The notes: generated from the letters alone by a model not told the origin. A stretch of DNA of 36,218 nt from Chitinivibrionales bacterium (GCA_035516255.1 DATJAL010000060.1:1-36218), one strand, 5' to 3'; positions 22,871 through 31,616 are shown, counted from the first letter of the stretch. Numbers and translations: made by a program.

Positions 22871-25690
22871 ATGCTGACTACGTGCAGGCTTGCGGCAATA
22901 GGTATTGGATTGGTTTTTGTGATGTCCGTGGTTCATGCCGAAGTATATACGCCTGAACCGTCGAACCGGGTGACCATCAATTTGGGGGTCACGCCCTGGA
23001 AATTCACAAAAGGCGATCCCGTGAACGCCCAGACAGCCGGTTTTAGTGATGCCGGATGGACGGACGTGGGCGTACCGCATTGTGTCAATGAAGACGAAGC
23101 CTACACCAACATGATCAGCGGCGGCGGCAACCAGTATGGCGGCACCATGTGGTACCGCAAGCACTTTACGCTTGATGCGTCGTACTCGAACCGCAAGGTG
23201 TTCGTCGAGTTCGAAGGCGCGAACACCGGCGCCGCCGTGTACATCAACGGCACGTTCATCCCCGGAAACAGCGCGATCAACCCTCTTTGCACGCATGTGA
23301 ACGGCTTCATTCCCTTTGTCGTTGACCTCACGCCGTACGTTCAGTTCGGCGGTGCGGACAACGTCCTTGCAGTCAAGGTGAACAATAACGGCGGCACCTA
23401 TGTCGAGGCGATTTCCGGGGCGTTCCGCTTCGGCCAGGCCGACGGCGGACTGGTGCGCAAGGTTTGGATGCACATCACCGACAAGGTGTACGTGCCGGTC
23501 AACGTATATTCGGTTGTCAAGAACTGGGGCACGTGCGTGGGCACGACCGCGGCTTCGGACGCCTCGGCGACCGTTCGCATTATGACCAACGTGCAGAACG
23601 ACAACGCGACGGCCCAGACCGTGACGGTCACCACCAAGGTCTGCGACGCGCAGGACAATGTCGTTCTCTCTCAGCAAAGTTCGCCCCAGTCCATTGCCGC
23701 GAACTCGTCGTACGTATTCGACCAGTCGGGCGACATCACCAATCCCAAGCTGTGGTATCCCGCCAACAGCACGTACGGCACGCCGTACATGCACAAGGTG
23801 TATCACATCGTGCAGGTCAACGGCGCCACCGTCGACGTGTTCACGTCGCCGCTCGGCATATGCAAGGTCACGTGGGACCAGAATTACCCCTATTTCAACG
23901 GGAAGATGCATTATGTTTGGGGTGCTTCGGGCCGGTACAATTATCCTGCGCTCGCCTCCGGGGTCCCCGACGAGCTCCTGTGGAAGGATGCCAAGCTCAC
24001 CGCGGATTGCGGAGGGAGGGAATGGCGTCCGGGGCACTCCACCTGCACGCCCGAATTTGTTGACGCATGCGACGCGTTCGGCGTGCTGATCGATCAGCCC
24101 AGCGGCGACGGCGAGGGAGCATTCCAGGCGAACAACATCACCCAGAACATTATTATCCTTAAGGGCGAACTGCACCGCGACATGATCGTCCGCGACCGCA
24201 ACCATCCCAGCATCCTCATGTGGGAGGTCACCAACGCGGGCATCATCGACAGCCTGTCGCGGGCGCTCAAGGCGCTTGCGCACCAGTGGGACCCCATCAT
24301 GCTCCGGGCGCAGTCCGACCGGTCGTATCTCGACGGCTGCAAGGCCGGCATCTCCGACGTCATCGAATGTTCATCGGCCGGCTGCGAGGCCGGGCAGAAA
24401 TTGAATTCCGCGTGCACGAATTTTCCCGCCTTCGGCGCCGAGGCGTGGGACGCGGGTCCCGCGCGCGCGTCGCGGTTCGCCTGGGACTACGAAATCCAGT
24501 TCGCTGCCTCGTATCTGATAAACTGGAAAAACGCCGTGGCGGCCAAGGCCTTCGGTCTTGCGCACTGGTATCTTGCCGAGGCGCCTGGCGAGGTGGGGCC
24601 GTTCCTCGGAGACACCCGCACGGCGCGGTCGTTCGGGTCGTCGATCATGGACGCGAACCGCCTTCCCAAACTGCTTTACAAAATCTACGGTGTCGCGTGG
24701 GTTCCCTTCTCGCAAAGGCCCGGCATCGTCATCGCGCACCACTGGAACCGCAGCGGCACGGTGCGCGTCAACGTGTTCAGCAACTGCCCCAAAGTCCGGC
24801 TGCTGCTGAACGGAACCAGTCTCGGGGATAAAGTGCCGCTCGGGCCCTCGGGAACCTCGGGAGACGACAGGTCGCAAACGTCAACCACGCTGCCGTGTCA
24901 GGCCTGGTACGACAACGTGACCTGGGCGGCCGGGACGCTGCTCGCCGAGGGACTCGATTCGACGGGCAAGGTGGTGTGTACCGATCAGAAAGTCACCGCG
25001 GGCAACCCCGACCACATCGACCTGACCGTCGACCCGAGGCTCGTCAAGCCCGACGGCTCGGTGTTCAACATCACGGCCAACGGCACCGACTGCGCGACGC
25101 TGCTTGCAAAAGTCGTTGATGCCAACGGCAACCTGTGCCCGACCGCGACCAATATCGTCACGTTTTCGGTCACCGGCCCCTGCGTATACCGCGGCGGCAC
25201 CGATGCGTTCGTGACCGACGGCCAGCCGGTGGGATACCATTCGCCGCTTGATCCGAATCTCTCGGCGGAGGGCGGCATGTGCCACGTCGCGGTGCGGTCG
25301 ACCTTTACGCCGGGAAACGTCACGGTAACGGCCGCGTCCGCCGGGCTCGGCAGCGGCACCGCCTCGTACACCATTGTGCCGCTGTCGGCGGGACAGACTT
25401 CCCTGGCGATGCCGGAAGGCGCCAACGGGTCGCGCGCCGCCGCATTGCACGGCTTTGATGTAACCGGGACCACGATAAAGTATTATTTGACAAGACCGTC
25501 CATGGTCTCCTACGCCGTGCTGTCCGCGTCCGGCAGAACGGTGTTCAGCCAGAAGCCGACGGCGGCGCACGCCGGATGGACCGTCGCCCGGATCCCCGGC
25601 AGCGCGCGCATGGCCGCGGGCATGTACTTTGTGCGCATGGTTGTTGACGGGAAGGAAAATGCGGCGAAGAGATTTTTCGTGGTGAGATAG
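22871..25690 (+). CDS. glycoside hydrolase family 2-like protein with sorting tail, 939 aa
   Basis: A signal peptide (to about residue 23) is followed by the GH2 order. A sugar-binding jelly roll (about 35-210) has TPWKFTKGDP, GTMWYRKHFTL, VFVEFEGANTGAAVYINGT and DNVLAVKV. An Ig-like domain (about 215-325) and a TIM barrel (about 330-610) follow, then a DUF4982-like domain (HWNRSGTVRVNVFSNCPKVR, LLLNGTSLG), a GH2 C-terminal domain (PDHIDLTVDPRLVKPDGSVF) and a type IX-like tail ending AAKRFFVVR. In the barrel, RDRNHPSILMWEVTNAG has Ala456 where GH2 enzymes have the acid/base Glu of the Asn-Glu pair. Glu524 (GAEAWD) could be the nucleophile. Activity is therefore uncertain. Beta-galactosidase-like enzymes are the closest known relatives. 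The ribosome site GGGGGGAG is close to the ATG. Confidence 0.85.
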   Translation: MLTTCRLAAIGIGLVFVMSVVHAEVYTPEPSNRVTINLGVTPWKFTKGDPVNAQTAGFSDAGWTDVGVPHCVNEDEAYTNMISGGGNQYGGTMWYRKHFTLDASYSNRKVFVEFEGANTGAAVYINGTFIPGNSAINPLCTHVNGFIPFVVDLTPYVQFGGADNVLAVKVNNNGGTYVEAISGAFRFGQADGGLVRKVWMHITDKVYVPVNVYSVVKNWGTCVGTTAASDASATVRIMTNVQNDNATAQTVTVTTKVCDAQDNVVLSQQSSPQSIAANSSYVFDQSGDITNPKLWYPANSTYGTPYMHKVYHIVQVNGATVDVFTSPLGICKVTWDQNYPYFNGKMHYVWGASGRYNYPALASGVPDELLWKDAKLTADCGGREWRPGHSTCTPEFVDACDAFGVLIDQPSGDGEGAFQANNITQNIIILKGELHRDMIVRDRNHPSILMWEVTNAGIIDSLSRALKALAHQWDPIMLRAQSDRSYLDGCKAGISDVIECSSAGCEAGQKLNSACTNFPAFGAEAWDAGPARASRFAWDYEIQFAASYLINWKNAVAAKAFGLAHWYLAEAPGEVGPFLGDTRTARSFGSSIMDANRLPKLLYKIYGVAWVPFSQRPGIVIAHHWNRSGTVRVNVFSNCPKVRLLLNGTSLGDKVPLGPSGTSGDDRSQTSTTLPCQAWYDNVTWAAGTLLAEGLDSTGKVVCTDQKVTAGNPDHIDLTVDPRLVKPDGSVFNITANGTDCATLLAKVVDANGNLCPTATNIVTFSVTGPCVYRGGTDAFVTDGQPVGYHSPLDPNLSAEGGMCHVAVRSTFTPGNVTVTAASAGLGSGTASYTIVPLSAGQTSLAMPEGANGSRAAALHGFDVTGTTIKYYLTRPSMVSYAVLSASGRTVFSQKPTAAHAGWTVARIPGSARMAAGMYFVRMVVDGKENAAKRFFVVR

Positions 25691-25715
25691 GCCGGCGGCT
25701 CGTTGAAAATAATGG

Positions 25716-25750
25716 CCCCCGCTTCCGGAAGAGGCGGGGGTTTTTTGTTT
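25716..25750 (+). terminator. intrinsic terminator, recurrent family
   Basis: CCCCCGCTTC and GAGGCGGGGG flank CGGAA, followed by TTTTTTG. It ends the first GH2-like gene. Confidence 0.92.
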
Positions 25751-25811
25751 CTGGATGGCATTTTGACCCCATGAAGCAATGGTGCTTTCAAACTTTTTTT
25801 GATTTCCTTAT

Positions 25812-25841
25812 TTGACAGGCATGACCGCGACCGAATATATT
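25812..25841 (+). promoter_or_regulatory. sigma70-type promoter, TTGACA-N18-TATATT
   Basis: TTGACA (25812-25817) and TATATT (25836-25841), spacer 18, lie 60 bases behind the terminator and about 60 bases before the lipoprotein gene. Confidence 0.75.
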
Positions 25842-25899
25842 TTTATGCCCAACCGTTTTAAAACATCGGATGTAAAACCAACTATACACAGGAGATTTC

Positions 25900-26226
25900 A
25901 TGAAACCTCTATTCGCCCTCGCGATCGCTGCCGCTTTATTGATAACAGCTTGTTCAGGCAAGCCGCCTCAGGCCCGGGTCATGAACACGGGCCGCGACTC
26001 GACCAGCGTTCAATTCAAGGCACAGGGCGGGAATACGGTGAACATCAACGGCGTGGCGCCCGGAACCGCCAGCCCCGCTGCGGAAATCAGCAAAGGCGGG
26101 AACACCGTGACTTCCGATACCAAGGCCGTGAAAGATACGGATGCAATCACCGCGGCCACGAGCAAGCTTTATACTGCGGTGGTTGATTCAGTTGGAAAAA
26201 TGACGGTGCAGGAGGGGAATCAATAA
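25900..26226 (+). CDS. small lipoprotein, 108 aa
   Basis: MKPLFALAIAAALLITAC ends in a lipobox with Cys18. The mature part is polar, with two similar segments, QGGNTVNINGVAPG and KGGNTVTSDTKAV, that may be a short internal repeat (GGNTV). I recognise no family. GGAG lies at 25891, about six bases before the ATG. It has its own promoter and is followed by a converging truncated gene. Confidence 0.75.
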   Translation: MKPLFALAIAAALLITACSGKPPQARVMNTGRDSTSVQFKAQGGNTVNINGVAPGTASPAAEISKGGNTVTSDTKAVKDTDAITAATSKLYTAVVDSVGKMTVQEGNQ

Positions 26227-26268
26227 CGGCACCGCCGGTTCATCGCTCCTCCGGTCCGGATCTTTAAA

Positions 26269-26808
26269 TTACTCAAGCTCCGCCACCATCTTCTGCAGCG
26301 TTTTCGTTATCTCGTCGGGGGTCTGCGTGTCGAAGCGCGTTTCCCGGCCGAACACCGTTTCCACGGCTCCGGGGGAGGGCCACCTCCTGTTGTGGGGCAG
26401 GAGCTCGAAGGAACGCCTGATCTTGACAGGCACGACCGACACCCTCATCTCCTTGACGATCACGCCGACGCCGTTCTTGAATTCGCCCATGGCGCCGGTC
26501 CTGCTTCTGGTCCCCTCGGGGAAGATCACCACGCTACGTCCCTTGTCGATGAAGCCGCCGATGTGCACGAGATTGGCCCTGAACTTGTCTTTTCGGAAAA
26601 AGGGGAACATGTTGAGCACGAGCGACGTGAAGAGCGAGGCCGGGCTCATGCGGCCGAAGAGGAAATCGGCGGCGGCGGCGACCGTCGTCCTCGCCCGGAG
26701 GCGCGGAGGAAGCCCGGCCAGAACCGCGACCGTGTCCAGGTGGCTCTGATGGTTGGCGACGAAGATGAACGGCCCGCCGGACCGCGGAAGGAAGCACCGC
26801 GGCGACAA
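26269..26808 (-). pseudogene. 1-acylglycerol-3-phosphate acyltransferase (PlsC-like), probably 5'-truncated
   Basis: The core is clear: NHQSHLD (acyltransferase motif I, H-x4-D), a hydrophobic stretch, FPEGTRS (motif III) and VVPVKIR. Such enzymes make phosphatidic acid from lysophosphatidic acid at the inner membrane. The reading frame opens only at a TTG preceded by a stop at 26821-26823 and lacks the N-terminal membrane segment and the usual 'v.G.enlp' strand. Upstream, another frame encodes RLTGLALVAAV, which could be the missing start after a frameshift. It is probably a decayed gene, though expression from TTG cannot be excluded. Confidence 0.65.
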
Positions 26809-26905
26809 GGGCGAGCCCTGTTAGTCGGAACTTATCGAGCGCTGACCTTCGGGGGATAATGTTTTCTTACAGAAAACCTTTTTTTGAATTTATGCTCAAT
26901 TTCCA

Positions 26906-26934
26906 TTGTAAACATGCGCCAAATGCTATATATT
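26906..26934 (+). promoter_or_regulatory. sigma70-type promoter, TTGTAA-N17-TATATT
   Basis: TTGTAA (26906-26911) and TATATT (26929-26934) have a 17-base spacer, 58 bases before the start of the frame-disrupted gene. Confidence 0.65.
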
Positions 26935-26991
26935 AGAAATGGAAACGTACTTCGCCTGCGGAGGGACACCTATAGCGATAAGGAGGTTCCT

Positions 26992-27847
26992 ATGCGTACT
27001 ATTTCAGGTATCATCCTTTCGACAGCGCTTTTTCTTTCTTCCTATGCCGGTTCGGTCACGTTGCCGAACAACTCATGGGTAAGTTTTGAACCCGCGCCTC
27101 CATATGATTTTTCCTATACTGTAAATCAAAATTCCTCGGACCCACCATCATGCTTGTCCGGCGACCCTGATTTCTCCTGGAATTATTACGAAGGCTGCAC
27201 CTGCATGTGCTTCTGCTGCCCGACTCTTGCGGTCTCCTCCAAAAGGCCCTTTTACGTGTCAAGGAAGCCTTGGAATTGTATCGCCGCGATAAGCCGATAC
27301 CGCCATTCTTGCAGATACAACGGCTTTTACCAAAGTTAACCTGTCCGGCACCAGTTGTTCCTCCGCGTCGGCGGTTCTTTCGGGCGCTTTAAGCGTCATT
27401 CCGGGCGGCCCGGACACCCTCTACACCCGTCTCCTCGTTTTTCGGACAAAGTATAACGATTATTTGCCCCTGCGGTATATTCCCCTAAAAATCGACAGGG
27501 TATTTTCCAGCAATCCCTATTGCCCGTGGGGCACTTCCACAGCATACGACAGCATACAGGTGATCTTTGGCAATTCACTGTCTTGCACGGAAGTTTTTGC
27601 AAGGGTCGCTCCGGGTTCCCGGAGCGTACTTCGCGTTTCGACAACCGGGGCAGGGTATGTGATTTCAGGGTTTGTTGCAGGCATGGGCAGTTTGGAAATC
27701 GTCAATGCCCAGGGAAAAACGGTGTATTGCCGGCCCGCGATTTCATCGTCATGTATAATCGGAAAGAATATTCTCGGGCCGGGGATCTATTTCGTACGGG
27801 TTTATTCACAGGCGGGAATTTCGTCGATGGTGCTGCCCGTGCATTGA
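26992..27847 (+). pseudogene. frame-disrupted secreted protein with sorting tail
   Basis: The first frame starts at 26992 behind a strong AAGGAGG, with signal peptide MRTISGIILSTALFLSSYAG and a cysteine-rich stretch (EGCTCMCFCCPT). It ends at 27339 in unnatural sequence. A second frame, open from just after an in-frame TAA at about 27291, reads ADTAILADTTAFTKVNLSGT, later IPGGPDTLYTRLLVFRTKYN, then a sorting tail (MGSLEIVNAQGKTVY and GPGIYFVRVYS) up to 27847. Signal peptide, middle and tail all look natural but lie in different frames. A frameshift near 27260-27295 is the simplest explanation; an assembly or sequencing error is possible. The family of the middle part is unknown. Confidence 0.7.
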
Positions 27848-27881
27848 GGGACGAGCAGGTCACCGCCCGATTGATCTGAGA

Positions 27882-27912
27882 CCCCGCTTCTGGAAAGAGG
27901 CGGGTTTTTTTT
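27882..27912 (+). terminator. intrinsic terminator, recurrent family
   Basis: CCCCGCTTCT and AGAGGCGGG flank a GGAA loop, followed by TTTTTTTT. It ends the frame-disrupted gene, showing that the unit once was an ordinary gene. Confidence 0.9.
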
Positions 27913-27976
27913 CAAGGGAGATGACCTGCAGTCCATCCAATTCATTCAAGCCGTCCATTTCGCACTGACTCGTCAT

Positions 27977-28112
27977 CCATTCGATTGAATGGCGCAGCCC
28001 GCGCTTTCCCCGCGACTTGGCGCGGGGGTAGCGGGCAACAGAAAAATATTCTATTTCCATGGCCAAGGAAGAATCCCCGCCACTTGGGGTGGGGTTCTTC
28101 AATCATTTTTTT
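27977..28112 (+). other. cluster of three hairpins
   Basis: Hairpin 1 (27977-27992) is CCATTC/GAATGG with loop GATT. Hairpin 2 (28008-28027) is CCCCGCG/CGCGGGG with loop ACTTGG. Hairpin 3 (28068-28100) has a 13-bp stem with one bulge (GAAGAA, CCCC, G-U, CC) and the same loop ACTTGG, followed by a TTTTTTT run. It precedes the promoter of the second GH2-like gene in a 410-base gap. It could be a small structured RNA with its own terminator, or a remnant of an IS200/IS605-type right end, where similar hairpins occur. No transposase sequence is visible. Confidence 0.5.
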
Positions 28113-28116
28113 AAAA

Positions 28117-28145
28117 TGGACAAAAAGCCGAAAAAACCTTATATT
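28117..28145 (+). promoter_or_regulatory. sigma70-type promoter, TGGACA-N17-TATATT
   Basis: TGGACA (28117-28122) and TATATT (28140-28145) have a 17-base spacer. The operator palindrome at 28228 lies about 75 bases downstream of the expected start of transcription, so repression would act as a roadblock or by looping. Confidence 0.7.
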
Positions 28146-28227
28146 TTCAATTATACAAGGCCCCTGGAAACCGCATATACCGGATAAATGGGGCGTCCAT
28201 AATTTCGAAAATCAAATTATTCATCAA

Positions 28228-28239
28228 TTAACCGATTAA
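28228..28239. promoter_or_regulatory. palindromic operator TTAACCGATTAA upstream of the second GH2-like gene
   Basis: It differs from the 22841 and 18547 sites by one base (T to C). It ends 20 bases before the ATG at 28260, almost the same position as in the first GH2-like gene. Confidence 0.65.
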
Positions 28240-28259
28240 CGCTCACAGGGGGAGACGAC

Positions 28260-31055
28260 ATGAATTACTTAAAGTTCTTTGTGCTTATGCTTGCCGTTCT
28301 TTTTTTGTCAATGACATCCTTGCAGGCGCAGACCGACCAGGGCAACAGGGTGAAAATCAACTTTGGCGCCACGCCGTGGAAATTCTCCCGCGGTGATCCG
28401 GCCAATGCCCAGACCACGGGGTTCAGCGATGCGGCGTGGACCGACGTGGGGCTGCCGCACACCTGGAACGAGAACGACATTTACGTCAACATGGCCGCCG
28501 GCGGCCCCGCGCCGAACATGGGCGGCATCTCCTGGTATCGCAAGCATTTCACGCTTGACCAGAAATATTCCGACAAGAAGATATTCGTGGAGTTCGAGGC
28601 ATCGCATATAGGATGCCAGGTCTATATCAACGGCACGTTGATAAAAGGCAACAGCCAGAGAAACCCCAACGCGACGCACGTCGTGGGGTTTTTGCCGTTC
28701 ATCGTCGACCTTACTCCCTATGTCACGTTCGGCGGGGCCGACAACGTTCTCGCGGTGCGCATCGCGGACGGCGCCGCGTTTTTCTCGACCCCGACCTTTT
28801 CCTACGATTTCCGGTTCGGCCAGGGCTGCTACGGTTTGTGGCGGCCGGTGTGGATGCACATCACCGATAAACTGTATATCCCGGCAAACGTTTATTCTGT
28901 TGTCAATAACTGGGGAACCTGCGTGGGCGCCGTAACGGCCAGCGACGCCTCGGCCACGGTGCGCGTTCTGACCCACGTTCAGAATGAGTACACCACCGCG
29001 CAGAACGCCACGCTCGTCACCGAGATCGTGGACGCTTCAAATACCATCGTCTCCACCCAGACGAGCACGCAGTCCATCGACGCGGGGCAGAGCTTTGTGT
29101 TCGACCAGACCCACACCGTTGCCAACCCGCACCTGTGGTATCCGGCCGCCAGCACCTTTGGCGGGCCGTACATGTACAAGGTTTATCATATTGTCAAGAT
29201 CGGCGCCACGACCGTCGACGCGTTCAAGAGCCCGCTCGGCATCCGCGTCATCACTTGGGACAACAACGGGCTGCCGGTCATCAACGGACATATGCACCAG
29301 TTGTGGGGCGTGGGTTCGCGCTACGATTATCCCGCGCTCGCCACCGCGGTTCCCGAGGAACAGCAGTGGCGCGACGCCAAAATCTGCTCCGAATACGGCG
29401 GTCGGCTCTGGCGTCCCGGCCATTCCACCGGAAGCCCGGAGTTCACCGCCGCGTGCGACGCGTACGGCATCATGCTCATGCAGCCCAGCGGCGAGCTCGA
29501 GGGGAATTTCGCAACGGCGCAGATCGCGGCGGGTCCCGATACAATGTACAAACGGATCCTCAAGACCGAAGTTCACCGCGACATGATCATCCGCGACCGC
29601 AATAATCCTTCCATCCTTTCGTGGGAGGTCAGCAACGGCCCCATCGACGGAACTTTCGAACAGTATCTGCGCGACAGCATCCAAAAAGTCTGGGACCCGA
29701 TAAGTTATCATGGGATGTCGGACCGGGGATACGGACAGGCCGCCACGAACAACATTGCCGAAATATGGTCGTGCTCCGGGCTGGGATGCGGGATCGGATT
29801 CAAAAACGGACATGCGGCGAATCCCATATGGGGCGCGGAGGAGTGGGACTACACGCACCGCACCTACCGATGGGATTACGCAAACGAACTCAGCTTTGCC
29901 CAGGTATTTGTCCAGAACTGGTACGGGTATCAGCAGGCGAAATGTTTCGGGCTCGCGCACTGGTATTTCTCCGAGACGCCCGGTGAAACCGGGCTCGGCA
30001 GGGGCTTCCAGGAGGCGATGTTCGACCAAAACCGCATTCCCAAAATGCTCGCGAAAATTTACCGGGCCAACTGGCTGCCGTATTCTGTCAAGCCGGTGGT
30101 AAGCCTCGCCAATCACTGGAACCGCTCCGGCGCGGTTCAGGTCAACGCCTTCAGCAACTGCCCGAAAGTCAGTCTGCTGATCAACGGCCAGCAGCAGGGC
30201 AGTCCCGTGGTTCCCGCGGCCGGAGGCGGCAGCCTCATGCCTTCGCAATGCCAATGGAACGTGACGTGGGCCTCGGGGACGCTGCGCGCCAACGGGCTTG
30301 ACGCGAACGGCAATGTCGTCTGTTCCGATTCGTTAAGGACGGCGGGAAATCCCGACCATATTCTCTTGACCGTGGAGCCGCCGCTGGTGAAACCGGACGG
30401 CAGTCAATTCCAGATCACCGCCAACGGCTCGGACGCGGCGTTCATTCTGGCCACGGTCGTCGACGCGCAGGGCATCTGGTGTCCCACCGACAGCCACAAC
30501 ATCACCTTCGCGGTTTCCGGGCCGGGCACCTATCGGGGCGGCGCGGACGAGGACGTCAAGCCGGGCGCCATCACGGTCCACGCGCCGGGCGATCCCGAGC
30601 TGTCGGCCGAGGGCGGCATGTGCAAGATAGCGGTGCTTTCGACCTTTACAACCGGCACGGTCACGGTGACCGCGACGTCGCCGGGACTCGGCCAGGGCGC
30701 GGCATCGTATACGGTTGCTCCCGCCGTCACGGAAGTGCCGATTTTTGACACGCCGGTGAACGCGGTGATCGGCTCGCCGGCGCAGCGCGCGCTTCCGGAA
30801 TGCCACATCTGGTCCAACGGCAAAACCATACGGTATTTCATCGGTCAGGCAATGCCGGTATCGGTTGAAATTCTCGGCGCCAACGGCAGGATGATCAAGA
30901 AAGTATCGGAAAGCCGTTGCGGAGCGGGCTGGCACCAGGTTTTCCTGGGTGATCAGTCGCGCGGCTTCGCGCAGACCAGCGGCGTGTATTTCATCCGTCT
31001 CTCATCGGGCGGCAATGATCTTGCGGTCCGGCGCGTGGTGCTGATGGGGAATTAG
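28260..31055 (+). CDS. glycoside hydrolase family 2-like protein with sorting tail, 931 aa (paralog)
   Basis: This is the paralog of the 22871 gene, with the same domain order from signal peptide to tail. Shared landmarks include TPWKFSRGDPANAQT, SWYRKHFTLD, VYINGT, the barrel segment HRDMIIRDRNNPSILSWEVS, the DUF4982-like HWNRSGAVQVNAFSNCPKVS and the tail SGVYFIRLSSGG...VRRVVL. The acid/base position after the conserved Asn459 is Gly460 instead of Glu, as the first copy also lacks it. Glu527 (GAEEWD) may be the nucleophile. Because both copies lost the same residue, the loss predates the duplication or is tolerated. It may act as a lectin-like binder or use another residue. GGGGGAG lies seven bases before the ATG. 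Confidence 0.85.
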   Translation: MNYLKFFVLMLAVLFLSMTSLQAQTDQGNRVKINFGATPWKFSRGDPANAQTTGFSDAAWTDVGLPHTWNENDIYVNMAAGGPAPNMGGISWYRKHFTLDQKYSDKKIFVEFEASHIGCQVYINGTLIKGNSQRNPNATHVVGFLPFIVDLTPYVTFGGADNVLAVRIADGAAFFSTPTFSYDFRFGQGCYGLWRPVWMHITDKLYIPANVYSVVNNWGTCVGAVTASDASATVRVLTHVQNEYTTAQNATLVTEIVDASNTIVSTQTSTQSIDAGQSFVFDQTHTVANPHLWYPAASTFGGPYMYKVYHIVKIGATTVDAFKSPLGIRVITWDNNGLPVINGHMHQLWGVGSRYDYPALATAVPEEQQWRDAKICSEYGGRLWRPGHSTGSPEFTAACDAYGIMLMQPSGELEGNFATAQIAAGPDTMYKRILKTEVHRDMIIRDRNNPSILSWEVSNGPIDGTFEQYLRDSIQKVWDPISYHGMSDRGYGQAATNNIAEIWSCSGLGCGIGFKNGHAANPIWGAEEWDYTHRTYRWDYANELSFAQVFVQNWYGYQQAKCFGLAHWYFSETPGETGLGRGFQEAMFDQNRIPKMLAKIYRANWLPYSVKPVVSLANHWNRSGAVQVNAFSNCPKVSLLINGQQQGSPVVPAAGGGSLMPSQCQWNVTWASGTLRANGLDANGNVVCSDSLRTAGNPDHILLTVEPPLVKPDGSQFQITANGSDAAFILATVVDAQGIWCPTDSHNITFAVSGPGTYRGGADEDVKPGAITVHAPGDPELSAEGGMCKIAVLSTFTTGTVTVTATSPGLGQGAASYTVAPAVTEVPIFDTPVNAVIGSPAQRALPECHIWSNGKTIRYFIGQAMPVSVEILGANGRMIKKVSESRCGAGWHQVFLGDQSRGFAQTSGVYFIRLSSGGNDLAVRRVVLMGN

Positions 31056-31090
31056 ACATTCAACTTGTCAAGTGAAGATTTGATTGCAGG

Positions 31091-31121
31091 CCCCCGCTTC
31101 GGAAAAGAGGCGGGGGCTTTA
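31091..31121 (+). terminator. intrinsic terminator, recurrent family
   Basis: CCCCCGCTTC and AGAGGCGGGGG flank GGAAA, followed by CTTTAAT. It ends the second GH2-like gene. Confidence 0.85.
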
Positions 31122-31169
31122 ATATCGGTTATCGCTTGACTAATAGCCATGATTGGAATTCTGCCGCTG

Positions 31170-31198
31170 TTGACAAAAATTTCAGGAGGCCTTATTTT
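31170..31198 (+). promoter_or_regulatory. sigma70-type promoter, TTGACA-N17-TATTTT
   Basis: TTGACA (31170-31175) and TATTTT (31193-31198), spacer 17, lie 49 bases behind the terminator. The gap shares the text CTTGACTAA.AGC with the 5S-derived block at 1565-1577. Confidence 0.75.
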
Positions 31199-31310
31199 TG
31201 AGGTATGGCGTGGCGCTGGAATGGCGAAAGGATCGGGAAAAGGGTGAATTTGCCTCTTTTCACGTGGTATTGGGATCAAAGATACGGAAAAGGAAATTCC
31301 CGCTAGTTCA

Positions 31311-31616
31311 ATGAATCAATACAATCTTGATGGTATTATCGTCGGCGTTTTGGCATTCTTGATTATCGGCCTGTTCCATCCGATTCTCATTAAGAGTGAG
31401 TACTATTTTGGGACTCGAATCTGGCCAGCGTTTGCCGTCGCCGGGGTTGCTGTCCTCATTGTCTCAGGCTTTGTCCAAAATTTTTCTTTCAGGTCAATTT
31501 TGGCTTTCACCGGATGTACACTCCTATGGTGTATCGTCGAGCTTTTTGAACAAAGAAAGCGGGTAGAGAAAGGGTGGTATCCGCAGAATCCTAAACGAAA
31601 GAAGTCATCCGGTTGA
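31311..31616 (+). CDS. DUF4491 family membrane protein, 101 aa
   Basis: The sequence matches the DUF4491 pattern throughout: LDGIIVGVLAFLIIGLFHPI, then LIKSEYYFGTRIWPAF, a second hydrophobic stretch (VAGVAVLIVSGFV), a third (ILAFTGCTLLWCIVELFEQ) and the conserved RVEKGWYPQNPKRK end. It should be an inner-membrane protein with three membrane segments. Function is unknown for the family. Length agrees with the usual 95-100 residues. The ribosome site is weak. Confidence 0.92.
   Translation: MNQYNLDGIIVGVLAFLIIGLFHPILIKSEYYFGTRIWPAFAVAGVAVLIVSGFVQNFSFRSILAFTGCTLLWCIVELFEQRKRVEKGWYPQNPKRKKSSG

Noticed and set aside
22841-24283. A 480-codon minus-strand frame over the first GH2-like gene
   Set aside because: It is antisense to a well-supported domain protein, with Arg/Val-rich, low-plausibility translation and no ribosome site.
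29037-30254. A 405-codon minus-strand frame over the second GH2-like gene
   Set aside because: Same reason: it is the antisense shadow of a supported gene.
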